Shown here piece by piece: positions 52,570 to 61,701 of a stretch of 64,000 bases of DNA. The stretch's first letter is position 1. Every line of letters starts with the position of its first letter. Below the pieces are notes generated by a model. That model was not told where the DNA came from. It searched no databases and saw only the letters and a program-made list of their open reading frames with translations. This DNA is from Paracoccaceae bacterium (lineage in GTDB: Bacteria; Pseudomonadota; Alphaproteobacteria; Rhodobacterales; Rhodobacteraceae): the NCBI GenBank assembly GCA_030066905.1, contig JASJAR010000006.1:62001-126000 (forward strand). Reading direction: 5' to 3'. The position numbers and the translations under genes are program-made.

Positions 52570-53448
52570 TCAGGGCTCGATGAGCGTTACTCCAGGCATA
52601 TGCGCCAGTTCGGCGACGTCCTCGTCGTAACCTTCCGAAATCTCGTCGATGAGCGTTTCGGTCCAGCCGGGAATGTCGATTTCCTGCTCGACCTTGTCCT
52701 CGACGAAGTACTTTTCGAGATAGGCGGCGATGGCCCGGCGACGCCCCGCCTCGGTCTCGGGCGGTCGCTTTTCGAGAAACGCCTTGAGCCGGATGCGGCC
52801 GCGCCGGTGGATGAGGCCCATGACGATGTCGAGCTCGCCGTCGAGTTCGGCGCCGGGGGCGAGACCGGCCACCTCGCGCATCACTTCCGACCAGATCAGC
52901 GGCGTATCCTCGTTGCACCAGACCGTGATCGGGCAGCCGGGGACCGCGGCCTGGAGCCGCGCGATGTAGTCCGACCAGCGCAGCCTCCTTGGGTCGGCCC
53001 CGTCGAGGAATTCGGTGAAGTCCGGCCGGCCCTCGCCGAGCGCGTTGTAGAGTGCCGGCAGGAAGGTCGCGGGGTCGCGGATGCCGAGGCAGAACTCGAC
53101 ATGCTCTTCGGGGAAGATGTTCCGCAGCCAGGCGGCCTTCGGTGCCCGGGCATAGAGTTGGCCGTTCTCGACCGCACGGGCCGGGATACAGATGAAACTG
53201 TCGTTGAACAGGATGACGCGCTCGGCCCCGTCGTTCTCGACGATGGCGTCGAGCATGATCTCGCGCGCCTCCGGGTCGGCATGCTGACCGCGGAGCGAGG
53301 TCATCACGTCCCGCAGCACCTTGCGGTACCGGCTCGGCCCCGGCACCACCACACCGGCGTCGGCGAGCCTTTCGCGGTTGCGCAGGAGCGAGCGCAGGAG
53401 CGCGCCCTCGTCGGTCACATGGGCCCCGATGTGAAAGACGATCTCCAT
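52570..53448 (-). CDS. Conserved protein of unknown function
   Basis: 292 aa, starting MEIVFHIGAHVTDEGALLRS. The segment RDVMTSLRGQHADPE and the LGIRDPATFLPALYNALG block suggest a globular alpha/beta protein, possibly sulfotransferase-like (FHIGAH in place of a PAPS P-loop), but I cannot support a reaction. No membrane segment. Convergent with gapR. Confidence 0.7.
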   Translation of the reverse strand: MEIVFHIGAHVTDEGALLRSLLRNRERLADAGVVVPGPSRYRKVLRDVMTSLRGQHADPEAREIMLDAIVENDGAERVILFNDSFICIPARAVENGQLYARAPKAAWLRNIFPEEHVEFCLGIRDPATFLPALYNALGEGRPDFTEFLDGADPRRLRWSDYIARLQAAVPGCPITVWCNEDTPLIWSEVMREVAGLAPGAELDGELDIVMGLIHRRGRIRLKAFLEKRPPETEAGRRRAIAAYLEKYFVEDKVEQEIDIPGWTETLIDEISEGYDEDVAELAHMPGVTLIEP

Positions 53449-53576
53449 GGGTTCCGGTCAGCCCTTTCGTCCCGTCAGTGAGGGCGCTTCGGCGGATCAT
53501 AGACGGCTCGGCGGGCAGGGGAAGCCCCGCAAACACTTGATCGGCGACGGCTTTGGCCGTAACCCCCATGCGCGAA

Positions 53577-53652
53577 GCCCCTATAGCTCAGCTGGTAGAG
53601 CATCTGATTTGTAATCAGAGGGTCGGGAGTTCGAGTCTCTCTGGGGGCACCA
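53577..53652 (+). tRNA. tRNA-Thr (anticodon TGT)
   Basis: A 76-nt cloverleaf including an encoded CCA. Acceptor GCCCCTA pairs with TGGGGGC through a G-U at pair 6. D arm AGCTCAGCTGGTAGAGC. Anticodon stem TCTGA/TCAGA with loop TTTGTAA (anticodon 53610-53612). T arm GTTCGAGTC. Reads ACA codons. Confidence 0.98.
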
Positions 53653-54140
53653 ATCTTATCTTGCACGACCGGCCTTCGGCCGACCTGAGCGCGAGGCAGG
53701 GGAGCGAGGTTTGCCATCTTCCCCGCGCCGTCCAACGACCGCTCAACCGGCTGCACTCCCCGGGGCGCCGTCGGATCGAAAACCTCCGTCATTCTTAGGA
53801 TCACCCGCTGGTGTCGGACAGACTGGCAGATGAACGCGAACGAGTTCACAGACCGCTCGATTCGCATCGTTTACCGATCGTTGCGCGGCGGTACGCACCC
53901 CTAGGGTCAACGCCGGCCTGTCGAATCGCGCTGCCAATCTGGCGATTTTGACGGATGATCGCGGTGGAGGAGACGATCAGCTTGTCCCGGGCCCACTGTT
54001 TCTTCCACCGCGGTGTATCCTGACCGGAATTTGACGAACCGGGCCAATTCGTCCGAAATTTTCCTCGCACGAGCCCTATTCGGGCCCGATGGGTCTCCTA
54101 CCCATGGTCTTAGTAAAACATTAACGAGTGAGGCACCCCC
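53653..54140. other. Gene-free region after tRNA-Thr
   Basis: 488 bp with no frame that I trust. An antisense frame through the tRNA (RETRTPDPL-type peptide) is the common spurious hit at Thr tRNAs. The left part is mixed composition. A CtrA-like site at 54110-54124 ends it. Sites flanking tRNA genes are frequent integration targets, but I find no integrase or repeat of the tRNA 3' end. Confidence 0.55.
54110..54124 (+). promoter_or_regulatory. CtrA-like site upstream of the 78-aa gene
   Basis: TTAG, TAAAACA, TTAA has the exact 7-bp spacing and 7 of 8 consensus bases. It ends 16 bp before the ATG at 54141, closer than usual for activation, so it could repress. Confidence 0.5.
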
Positions 54141-54377
54141 ATGCTGAACGACATCAAGAATGCCCCTGCCGAGTTCCACGTCCTGCTGTCGGCGGCCGAA
54201 TGGTCCGATCCGAAGACCCGGACGTTCAAGGAACTTTTGGCCAACATGAGCGAGGAGGAGTTCGACGCGCTCGAAGCCGATCTTCTCGAGATGGAGGAAA
54301 CCGGCACGAAGTCGCGTTGCATCGAATGGCTGGAAAGCTTCTTTGCCCGCAACGAAGAGCTGCCGCTGGCGGCCTGA
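54141..54377 (+). CDS. Small acidic protein with CtrA-like site
   Basis: 78 aa, starting MLNDIKNAPAEFHVLLSAAEW. Helical and acidic, with LANMSEEEFDALEADLLEMEE, and one Cys near residue 61. No motif recognised. A hairpin terminator follows. Confidence 0.65.
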   Translation: MLNDIKNAPAEFHVLLSAAEWSDPKTRTFKELLANMSEEEFDALEADLLEMEETGTKSRCIEWLESFFARNEELPLAA

Positions 54378-54400
54378 GCCTTTCGGTTTCTGAATAGGTC

Positions 54401-54424
54401 GGGCGGCGCAACGCGCCGCCCTTT
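54401..54424 (+). terminator. Terminator-like hairpin after the 78-aa gene
   Basis: GGGCGGCGC, loop AAC, GCGCCGCCC, then TTT. Strong stem but only a three-base U-run. Confidence 0.65.
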
Positions 54425-54497
54425 GCCGTTCGTCCCGCAAAGACCGGTTGCGCACTGCGAGGCTTTCGGAGGTGCGCGCCCCGGGATAGACAGGCCC

Positions 54498-55547
54498 ATG
54501 CCGCTCGAACTCAGGACAGTCGCGGAGGCCGTCGCCCACGGTTTCGACGATGTGCTCGACGTCCGGTCGCCCGCCGAATTCGCCGAGGACCGGATGCCGG
54601 GAGCCATCAACCTGCCGGCCCTCGACAACGACGAGCGCGCCCGGGTCGGCACGATCTACAAGCAGGAGAGCCCGTTTCGTGCCCGCAAGATCGGCGCCGC
54701 GCTCCTCGCGCGGAACGCTGCGGCCCATATCGAGGGCCCGCTGGCGGACCGGGACGGGGGCTGGCGGCCGCTCGTCTATTGCTGGCGGGGCGGTCAGCGG
54801 TCGGGCGCCTTCGCCTCGATCCTGCGAGAGATCGGCTGGCGGGTGGAGACCGTGGCGGGGGGCTACCGACGCTGGCGGCGCCTGGTGGTCGCCGCGCTCT
54901 ATGACGCGCCGGTTCCCGCCCGCGTGGTTCTGCTCGACGGCAATACCGGCACCGCCAAGACCCGGCTTCTCGCCCTTCTCGCCGCGCGCGGAACCCAGGT
55001 GATCGATCTCGAAGACCGTGCCGGGCATCGTGGCTCGATCCTTGGCGCGCTGGGGCCGCAACCGAGCCAGAAAGCCTTCGAAAGCGCCCTCGCAGTCGAT
55101 CTTGCCCGCCTCGATCCGGCCCGGCCGGTGATCCTCGAGGCGGAATCGGCGACGATCGGGCGGCTGACCCTGCCGCCGGCGCTTGTCGCCGCGATGCGCC
55201 AGGCGCCTCGCATCGAGATCGCCGCGCCGCTGGACGCGCGGGCGGATTTTCTCGTCGAGACCTACGGGGAGGCGCTGTCGGACCCGCGGGCCTTCGCGGC
55301 GCGCCTGCGGCCATTGACCCGTTTGCGGGGCCGCGCGACCGTCGAGCGTTGGGTGGAGATGGCCGAAGCCGGCGACTGGCAGCCGCTCGCAGCCGAGCTG
55401 ATGGCCCTCCACTACGACCCGGCTTACGCGAAATCCCGGGCCCGCCGGGGCGGGGCGCCGCTGGCGGTCCTCGAAGCGAAGGGCCTCGGCCCGGCCGATC
55501 TCGAGGCGCTTGCGGGCGAGATCGCGGCGCGGGTCAGCGCAGTCTGA
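54498..55547 (+). CDS. mnmH: tRNA 2-selenouridine synthase
   Basis: 349 aa from ATG 54498. Replaces sulfur with selenium in the wobble 2-thiouridine of tRNAs, using selenophosphate. N-terminal rhodanese domain with the active Cys95 in YCWRGGQRSG. C-terminal P-loop domain with DGNTGTAKT at 147-155; a Gly of the usual motif is Ala, a variant seen in alphaproteobacterial members. Convergent with the selenophosphate synthetase fusion, and overlaps it by 14 bp. Confidence 0.95.
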   Translation: MPLELRTVAEAVAHGFDDVLDVRSPAEFAEDRMPGAINLPALDNDERARVGTIYKQESPFRARKIGAALLARNAAAHIEGPLADRDGGWRPLVYCWRGGQRSGAFASILREIGWRVETVAGGYRRWRRLVVAALYDAPVPARVVLLDGNTGTAKTRLLALLAARGTQVIDLEDRAGHRGSILGALGPQPSQKAFESALAVDLARLDPARPVILEAESATIGRLTLPPALVAAMRQAPRIEIAAPLDARADFLVETYGEALSDPRAFAARLRPLTRLRGRATVERWVEMAEAGDWQPLAAELMALHYDPAYAKSRARRGGAPLAVLEAKGLGPADLEALAGEIAARVSAV

Positions 55548-57690
55548 TCGCTGGCGGGCCGTCGATCAGCGCCCCGATCCGGGCGGCACGGTGGCCGGCC
55601 TCCGAGAGCGCCGCGACGAGGTCTTCGGCCGTCTCCGGCGCGACGGCGGCCAGAAGACCGCCTGCCGTCTGCGGATCGAAAAGGAGGTCGGCTTCGGGGC
55701 GGTCGGGCAGAACGACATCCACCGCAGCGCGGTTCGCCTCCCAGATCGAGGAGCGGATGCCCCGGGCGGCGAGGTCCACCGCCCCGGCGTAGAACGGGAT
55801 CGTGTCGAGGGTGACCTCGGCGCCCAGCCCCGAGGCCGCGACGATCCCCTGAAGATGGCCCAGCAGGCCGAAGCCGGTGACGTCGGTCATCGCCCGGGCG
55901 CCGGAGAGGAGGACGGCGGCATCGCCCTGGGGCCGAGCCGTGGTCTGAAAGAGGGCGGCGAGATCGTCGCCCCGGACTTCGAGTGCCATATCGGCGGCAA
56001 GCAGGACGCCCGAGCCGAGGGGCCGGGTCAGGATGAGCGCGTCGCCGGGTTCCGCGCCATCGAGCCCGATGGGTCGCGGCGGCGCCCGACCGGCCAGCGC
56101 GAAGCCAATCGTGAGGTCGGTCCCGAGGGTGGTGTGGCCGCCGGCGATGGCGGCCCCGGCCTCGGCGAAGGCTTGTGCGGCCGCCGTCATGACCTCGGCC
56201 AGCGTGCGCGCCTGCAGCGCCGCCGACATCCGCGGCAGGGTGATCTGAGCCAGCGCGGCGACGGGCGTGCCGCCCATCGCCCAGACATCGCCCATCGCAT
56301 GGAGCGCGGCGATCCGCGCCATCAGAGCGGGGTCGCCGGTGAAGGCGGCGAGATGGTCCGTCGTCAGGACCTGACGGGCGTCGCCGAAATCCAGAAGGGC
56401 GGCATCGTCGCCCCGGGCCCGGGCGAGGCCGGCCGGGGGCGCGGGCAGATCCGCCAGCGCCCCGGCAAGCGCGCCGGGGCCAACCTTCGCACCGCAGCCG
56501 CCGCAGAGCATCGCCTTTCCGGCCATTTCGTCGCGGACGCCCCGGGCGACCTGCGCGGGCAGGGGTGGCCGGCGCATCGGCTTGAGGCGGTTGAGCTTGT
56601 CCATGAAGGTTCGGTCGATTCGGTCCTTCCAGGCCCAGACCCAGGCGCCCTCGGCCACCAGCCCCGCCTTCTCGGCCAGCGCGGCTTTTTTGCCGAGGGA
56701 GACAAGCTTGAGGTAGTCCCGCTGAGGCCGGAAGGCGTGGCGGGCCCCTCCGGCAAGGGCGGCCCTGAGGTTCTGCGCCAGGACCGGGGCGGCGCGGACG
56801 GCGTAGACCCCGGCTTTCGGGCGCGGTGCGAAGCCAAGATGGGCGCAATCTCCGGCTGCGAAGACCGAAGGGTCCGACGTGGCCAGATACCTGTCGACGG
56901 CGATGTAGCCATCGTTCGTCCCGAGGCCGGTGTCCGCGATCCAGGGATGGGGGCGGGCGCCGGCGGCCGACACCGTGAAGGCCGAGCGCACCTCGCCGCC
57001 GTCGCCGAGATGGACCGCCGCCTCCGAAAGGCCGGCGACTTCGGTGTTCTCCATCAACCTTAGCCCCATCTCGCGCAACCGGGTGCGCAGCCGCCGCGCG
57101 GCCTTGGCGGGGAGGGCGGTGAGCGCCCCGTCCCGCTCGATCACGGTCGCGGTGGCGTGGGGGCGGCTCGCGCGCAAACGATGGGTCATCGCCAGCGCCA
57201 GCTCAACCCCCGCAACGCCACCGCCGATCACCGCCACATCCTCTGCCCCGCCGGCATCGAGAAACCCTCGCCACCGGGCGGCAAGGGGGCCGAGGGGTTT
57301 GGCGGCGATGCCGTGAGCGGCGAAGCCCGGGAGTGCGGGCAGGTCCGAGGTCACACCGATGTCGATCGCGGCGACGTCGTAAGCCACGCGGCGGCCGGAG
57401 GCGAGGTGGACCTCGCGGGCAGCCAGATCGATGCCTTCGGCGGTGTCGGTCAAGAGCCGGGCCCCGGCGAAGCGGGCGAGCCGGTAGAGGTCGATCTCAA
57501 GGTCGCCGCGCCCGTAATGGCCGGCAATATGCCCCGGCAGCATCCCGGTATAGGGCGCCGTGGGCCCCGGGTTGACGAGCGTGATCCGGAGCCCCGGAAG
57601 CGGGGTCATGCCGAACTCCCGCAACACCAGCGCATGGGTGTGGCCGCCGCCGACGAGAACGAGGTCGCGGGTGAACGGGATGGGCGTCAT
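55534..57690 (-). CDS. selD: NADH dehydrogenase-like flavoprotein fused to selenide, water dikinase (SelD)
   Basis: 718 aa. Residues 1-370 are a two-dinucleotide-binding (NDH-2/SQR-like) FAD domain: LVLVGGGHTHAL at the start, DVAVIGGGVAGVELAL mid-way and FAAGDCA at about 275. From about 395 the selenophosphate synthetase begins with MLCGGCGAKVGP (Cys motif, ATP-binding Lys), then TTDHLAAFTGDP and MTDVTGFGLLGHL. SelD makes the selenophosphate used by MnmH next door. The flavoprotein half may reduce selenium species; this fusion is known in bacteria, its exact role is not. Confidence 0.93.
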   Translation of the reverse strand: MTPIPFTRDLVLVGGGHTHALVLREFGMTPLPGLRITLVNPGPTAPYTGMLPGHIAGHYGRGDLEIDLYRLARFAGARLLTDTAEGIDLAAREVHLASGRRVAYDVAAIDIGVTSDLPALPGFAAHGIAAKPLGPLAARWRGFLDAGGAEDVAVIGGGVAGVELALAMTHRLRASRPHATATVIERDGALTALPAKAARRLRTRLREMGLRLMENTEVAGLSEAAVHLGDGGEVRSAFTVSAAGARPHPWIADTGLGTNDGYIAVDRYLATSDPSVFAAGDCAHLGFAPRPKAGVYAVRAAPVLAQNLRAALAGGARHAFRPQRDYLKLVSLGKKAALAEKAGLVAEGAWVWAWKDRIDRTFMDKLNRLKPMRRPPLPAQVARGVRDEMAGKAMLCGGCGAKVGPGALAGALADLPAPPAGLARARGDDAALLDFGDARQVLTTDHLAAFTGDPALMARIAALHAMGDVWAMGGTPVAALAQITLPRMSAALQARTLAEVMTAAAQAFAEAGAAIAGGHTTLGTDLTIGFALAGRAPPRPIGLDGAEPGDALILTRPLGSGVLLAADMALEVRGDDLAALFQTTARPQGDAAVLLSGARAMTDVTGFGLLGHLQGIVAASGLGAEVTLDTIPFYAGAVDLAARGIRSSIWEANRAAVDVVLPDRPEADLLFDPQTAGGLLAAVAPETAEDLVAALSEAGHRAARIGALIDGPPAIRLR

Positions 57691-57730
57691 AGGGCCTCGT
57701 TAGCGCGTTTTGCCCCGGCTCGCTATCCGC

Positions 57731-58270
57731 TCACGGCGCCACCCAACCGGCCGTGCCGTCACGAAACCGTGCCCGGCGATGGGGCGTGCCGAGATGGAGG
57801 GTTTCGATCTCGCGGACCGTGCAGTCGATGACGCCGAAGCGGTCGCGGGTTGGGAAAGGCTCGAACGCAGCGGGGTCGGCAAGGCTCTCGCCCGGCATCG
57901 GCACGCCGCCATAGACCGCGCGGGAAGCCTCTGGCACCGCCTCCCAGAGCGCGGCATCGCCCTTGGCGACCTCGGCGCGGACCCTGAGCCTGATCTGAAA
58001 GCGCACCGATGCCTCCCAGACAAGAAGCGTCGCCGCGGGGTTGGAGCGGAGTTCGGCGACCTTTTCGGACGCCAGATCGGTATGGACGGTGAGCCGTCCC
58101 GCCGCCCGGTCGGCGCTGCGCAGGATGACGATGCGGGCTTCCCCGCCGGTCGCCCCCACGGTGGCCAGGACCGGGTGTCGCGCCGGGGCATCGCGGTCCG
58201 CCACGCCGCGCGCAAGCCGTTGCCAGACCTCGTCGAGCGTGCCGTCGAGGGTCGCGAAGAAGTCACTCAT
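57731..58270 (-). CDS. Pyridoxamine 5'-phosphate oxidase-like protein
   Basis: 179 aa. Split-barrel flavin fold: RHPVLATVGATGGEARIVILRS, HTDLASEKVAELRSNP and ALLVWEASVRFQIR. It lacks the classic PNPOx C-terminus (WxRRxP type), so it belongs to the broader family and is not PdxH. May bind FMN or F420/heme. Overlaps the AttH-like gene by 8 bp (stop 58263 side). Confidence 0.82.
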   Translation of the reverse strand: MSDFFATLDGTLDEVWQRLARGVADRDAPARHPVLATVGATGGEARIVILRSADRAAGRLTVHTDLASEKVAELRSNPAATLLVWEASVRFQIRLRVRAEVAKGDAALWEAVPEASRAVYGGVPMPGESLADPAAFEPFPTRDRFGVIDCTVREIETLHLGTPHRRARFRDGTAGWVAP

Positions 58271-59318
58271 AGCCCGTCATCTCGAGATAGCCGTAGCCTG
58301 CATGGCTGCCCTCGAAGGTCACCGGGCCCTCCCAATAGGAAATCGAGGTGTCCATCCAGGCCCGGGCGTTGACGGCGGCAACCGTGATATCGAGGTTGCG
58401 GGCGGGGATTTCGAGCCGCCAGGTGGTGGGCACAGCGCCGCCGCCGACATCGGTGGTGGCCAGCGGCGTGGCGGCGATGTCGCCCGGGTCGAACGGCGAC
58501 GGCGTGCCATCCGCCGCGATCCAGGTTCCGACGATGTAATCCGCGCCGGCTTCCCGGCGGACACGGAAGGCCATGAGCTTCTCGTCGCCGGGCAGGGTAA
58601 GGGCGAACCAGTCCCACCCGGTCTGGTCCTCCGACAGGGGCTGGGAGGACCATTCCCGGTCGAGCCAGGCGGTGCCGGTGACGGCGACCTCGCCCTGGGG
58701 AAGGGTGAGCGTGCCGGTGACCTCGTAGAACGGCTGAGAATAATAGTAGCTCGCCTGACCGTCGGGCGATTTCACCGAATACCCGCCCGCGCCCTGGGGC
58801 ACGAACGGGCGCGTCGAGCGGGCGTCGAGGCGGTAGGCGAAGTCGGCTCCCCGGGCGGTGACGGTGATGTCCGACAGCCACGGACCGGTCATCTGCCAAT
58901 CGTCGATCCAGGCCTCGAAGGGTTCGGCCACCACCCCCGCCGTCCCGATCCCGCCCCGGGCGAAGCGTTCGGCGGCATAGTGGTCGGTTTCGGTGGTGAG
59001 CCCGGCATGGCCCATCCAGATCTGCGGCGTGTCCCAGCCGGTGCCGCCTTCGGGCGCCAGCGCGTTGCGAAAGAGCGTCCATTGGGCGCCGTAGGCGCGG
59101 CCCTCGGCGTCCCAGAGATTGGCGGTCAGATACCACCATTCGATGCGGAAATCCGGATGCGACCCGTGGTCTTCGGGAAAGCGGAAGACCGGATCGGGGG
59201 CCGGCAGGGCAAAACCGTCTGCGTTCTGGCCGAGGCCGGCGAAGCCCTGGGGCCGGGCAGGGCCCGAAAGCGCCATCACAACGCCGAGCGCGAGGAACAG
59301 GACGGGCTTAGCGTTCAT
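58263..59318 (-). CDS. AttH-like lipocalin-domain protein (secreted)
   Basis: 351 aa from ATG 59318 with an N-terminal signal segment (LFLALGVVMALSGPARPQ). Segments HPDFRIEWWYLTANL (about 60) and TAWLDREWSSQPLSEDQTGWDWFAL (about 200) mark the AttH/CrtC hydratase-like fold. Operons of this gene with an ABC exporter resemble Agrobacterium attEFGH. Substrate unknown. Overlaps the permease gene. Confidence 0.88.
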   Translation of the reverse strand: MNAKPVLFLALGVVMALSGPARPQGFAGLGQNADGFALPAPDPVFRFPEDHGSHPDFRIEWWYLTANLWDAEGRAYGAQWTLFRNALAPEGGTGWDTPQIWMGHAGLTTETDHYAAERFARGGIGTAGVVAEPFEAWIDDWQMTGPWLSDITVTARGADFAYRLDARSTRPFVPQGAGGYSVKSPDGQASYYYSQPFYEVTGTLTLPQGEVAVTGTAWLDREWSSQPLSEDQTGWDWFALTLPGDEKLMAFRVRREAGADYIVGTWIAADGTPSPFDPGDIAATPLATTDVGGGAVPTTWRLEIPARNLDITVAAVNARAWMDTSISYWEGPVTFEGSHAGYGYLEMTGYE

Positions 59319-61701
59319 GGGCGAAGACCTTGATGAGATCGGCCGCCGGACGACGCGCAAGGCGGCGGGCGGGCCAGAGCGCGGCCAGCGCTGCGGCGAG
59401 AAGCGACAGCGCGAAGAGTGCGGCCCACTGGCCGGGAAAAAGATGCATCGGCAGCCGCCAGCCGAAGGCCTCGACATTGATGACCGCCAGCAGAACCCAG
59501 GCCAGCAGCAGCCCTACCGGGAGCGCGGCCAGCGCCGTAAGCGCGGCCAGAAGCACCGCGCGCAAAAGCTCGACCCCCGCCAGCCGCGCTCTGGTAAGCC
59601 CCAGCGCCCAGACCGGCGCGAGCCCCGGCAGGCGCATATTGGCAAGGGTGAGAAGGCTCGTCAAAATCGCAAAACCCGCCACCGCGAGGGTGAGCACGTT
59701 GAGCGCCCCGGTGACGGCGAAGGTGCGCTCGAAGACCTGCCGCGACACCGCCTTCAGGGCCTCCTGATCGACGATGCGGCCGGGGTCGATGCCGACCTCC
59801 TCGGTCAGCGCGCGGCGCAGGGCGTCGGCGTCCTCGGGGGCGACGCGCAGGCCGAAATCGGTGCGGTCCGCGTCGGGGAACCGGACGACGAAGGTCGCGG
59901 GCGAAACCAGGGCCTGGGCGAGGGGGTTGCCGTAATCGGAATAGACCCCGGCGATCGTCAGCGCCCCGCCGGGTAGGGCGACCTCGTCGCCCGGCACGAG
60001 GCCCTCGCGGCGGGCAAGCTGCTCGTTAATCATCGCGGCCTCGCCGGCGGCCACGCGGTCCCATCCCCCCGGCAGGGCCGAAAGAAGCGGCCAGGTCTCG
60101 CGGTAGGTCGTATGGTCGGCCACCGAATAGACTTCCCCCGGTGCGCCTTCGATGTCGGCATCGACCCCCCAGATCGGGAGCGCGGTGACGCGGCCGTCGA
60201 GATGGTCGAGAAGCGCGGCGGCCTGACGGGCGTCCTCGGCAGAGACGTAGAGTTCCGCCGCCAGCCGCTGGTCGAGCCAGCCGAGGAAGGTCAGGCGGAA
60301 CGACGAGACCATCGTGCCGACGCCGATATTGGCCGAGAGCGCAAGCAGGAGCGCCATCAGCGCCAGGGACAGACCGGGAAGCTGCTGGCGGGTGTCGGCC
60401 CAGAACCACTCGGCGAGCGGTCGGCGCGCAAAGCGCGCGCCGAGGCTCAGCACACCGGCGAGGATCGCCGGGAGGGCGAGCGCGGCGGCGAGAAGGAGCG
60501 CGCCGAGAAGGACGAAGCCGGCGACGAGGCCGCCGCCGGTGAGGCCTGCGACAAGCGCCGCCGCGCCGAGAACGGCCGAGCTCGCAAGCTGCGCCCGCAT
60601 CGTCGTCGCCGAGCCTCTCGCCCAGGCGCGGGGGCGGGCGGGGGCCAGAAGCGGCAGTCGGGCAACCTTCCACAGCGCCCCCGCCGCCGCGACCCCCGTG
60701 CCGAGGATGGCGATGGCGAAACCGAGACCCCACCAGAGCGGCGCTATGGTGAGCGTGCCCTCGACGGTCGCGCCGTAAAGCCCCCGGAGCGTGGCGGCCA
60801 CGTCCGGCAGGAGGGCGGCGGCGATGAGGTAGCCAAGCCCGACACCGAGCCCGCCGGCAACGACGGCGATGGCCAGAAGCTCCAGAAGAAGCAGGATCAC
60901 GAGGAGGCGCACCGGCAGCCCCAGGGTCCGCAGCGTCCGGAACACCACCCTGCGCTGCTCGAAGGCGAGCCCGATGGCGCCATGGACAATGAAGAGCGCC
61001 ACAGCGAAGGAGAGAAAGCCGAATGCGGTCAGGTTGAGGTGAAAGCTGTCGGTGAGCCTGGCGAGGTCTTCCGCGGTGGCAGGCCGCTGGCGTTCAAGCC
61101 CCGATACGAGACCCGAGGGCTTGGCAAGGCCGGTGACCTGCTCGGGGTGGAGCACCATTCGGTCGATCTCGCCCGAGCGCCCCAGAAGCCGCCCCGCGAT
61201 GCCGATATCGGCAAAGGCAAGGCCGGGCGCCAGCCCGTCGACGGCGACGACCGGGGCCCCCTGGCCGGAGCCGAGGCGGGCTGCGGTGGGCGGGGCGGCG
61301 AGGATCTGGCCCGCGCCGGTGAGGAACTCAAGCGGGGTTTCGATGGCCACATCGGCCGCGCCGGTGCCCGGCGGCGCCGTCAGCGGGTCGAGACCGATGA
61401 GGCGCACGCGGCCGCGCTCCGCCGGGAGCCAGCCTTCGAGCACCGGCGACACCCGCCAGCCGGCGCGGCGCAAGGTCACGAAGTCCTCTGTCGTGAAGGC
61501 GCCGCCGGGGCGGACGAACTCCTCAGCACTCCCGCCGAGCGCATTGGCCGCCGCGGCATAGGAGGAGCGCGCCTCGGCGTTGATCGCCTGCACTCCCGTC
61601 CATAGCGCGGTGGCGAGCGCCAGACCGAGGATCAGCGTTGCGAACTGGCCGGGCTGGCGCCGCCAATGGGAGACAAGCGCGCCGAGGCTCGCGCCGATCA
61701 C
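59308..61701 (-). CDS. FtsX-like ABC transporter permease
   Basis: 797 aa. Two FtsX/MacB-type TM groups (N-terminal helix about 20-40, cores near 215-360, 400-480 and the C-terminal 690-780) with large periplasmic loops. The long second loop has LDGRVTALPIWGVDADIEG. Probably a LolCE-like mechanotransmission machine rather than a channel. The stop overlaps the ATPase gene's end on the other side. Confidence 0.9.
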   Translation of the reverse strand: MIGASLGALVSHWRRQPGQFATLILGLALATALWTGVQAINAEARSSYAAAANALGGSAEEFVRPGGAFTTEDFVTLRRAGWRVSPVLEGWLPAERGRVRLIGLDPLTAPPGTGAADVAIETPLEFLTGAGQILAAPPTAARLGSGQGAPVVAVDGLAPGLAFADIGIAGRLLGRSGEIDRMVLHPEQVTGLAKPSGLVSGLERQRPATAEDLARLTDSFHLNLTAFGFLSFAVALFIVHGAIGLAFEQRRVVFRTLRTLGLPVRLLVILLLLELLAIAVVAGGLGVGLGYLIAAALLPDVAATLRGLYGATVEGTLTIAPLWWGLGFAIAILGTGVAAAGALWKVARLPLLAPARPRAWARGSATTMRAQLASSAVLGAAALVAGLTGGGLVAGFVLLGALLLAAALALPAILAGVLSLGARFARRPLAEWFWADTRQQLPGLSLALMALLLALSANIGVGTMVSSFRLTFLGWLDQRLAAELYVSAEDARQAAALLDHLDGRVTALPIWGVDADIEGAPGEVYSVADHTTYRETWPLLSALPGGWDRVAAGEAAMINEQLARREGLVPGDEVALPGGALTIAGVYSDYGNPLAQALVSPATFVVRFPDADRTDFGLRVAPEDADALRRALTEEVGIDPGRIVDQEALKAVSRQVFERTFAVTGALNVLTLAVAGFAILTSLLTLANMRLPGLAPVWALGLTRARLAGVELLRAVLLAALTALAALPVGLLLAWVLLAVINVEAFGWRLPMHLFPGQWAALFALSLLAAALAALWPARRLARRPAADLIKVFAHER

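Noticed and set aside
53475..53867. Frame antisense to tRNA-Thr encoding a RETRTPDPL-type peptide
   Set aside because: This peptide is the well-known artefact of translating the complement of tRNA-Thr; it has no other support.
53846..54070. Minus-strand 74-aa frame after tRNA-Thr as a transposase remnant
   Set aside because: Some stretches look like transposase helices (RWKKQWARDK) but no DDE motif, terminal repeat or target duplication is present.
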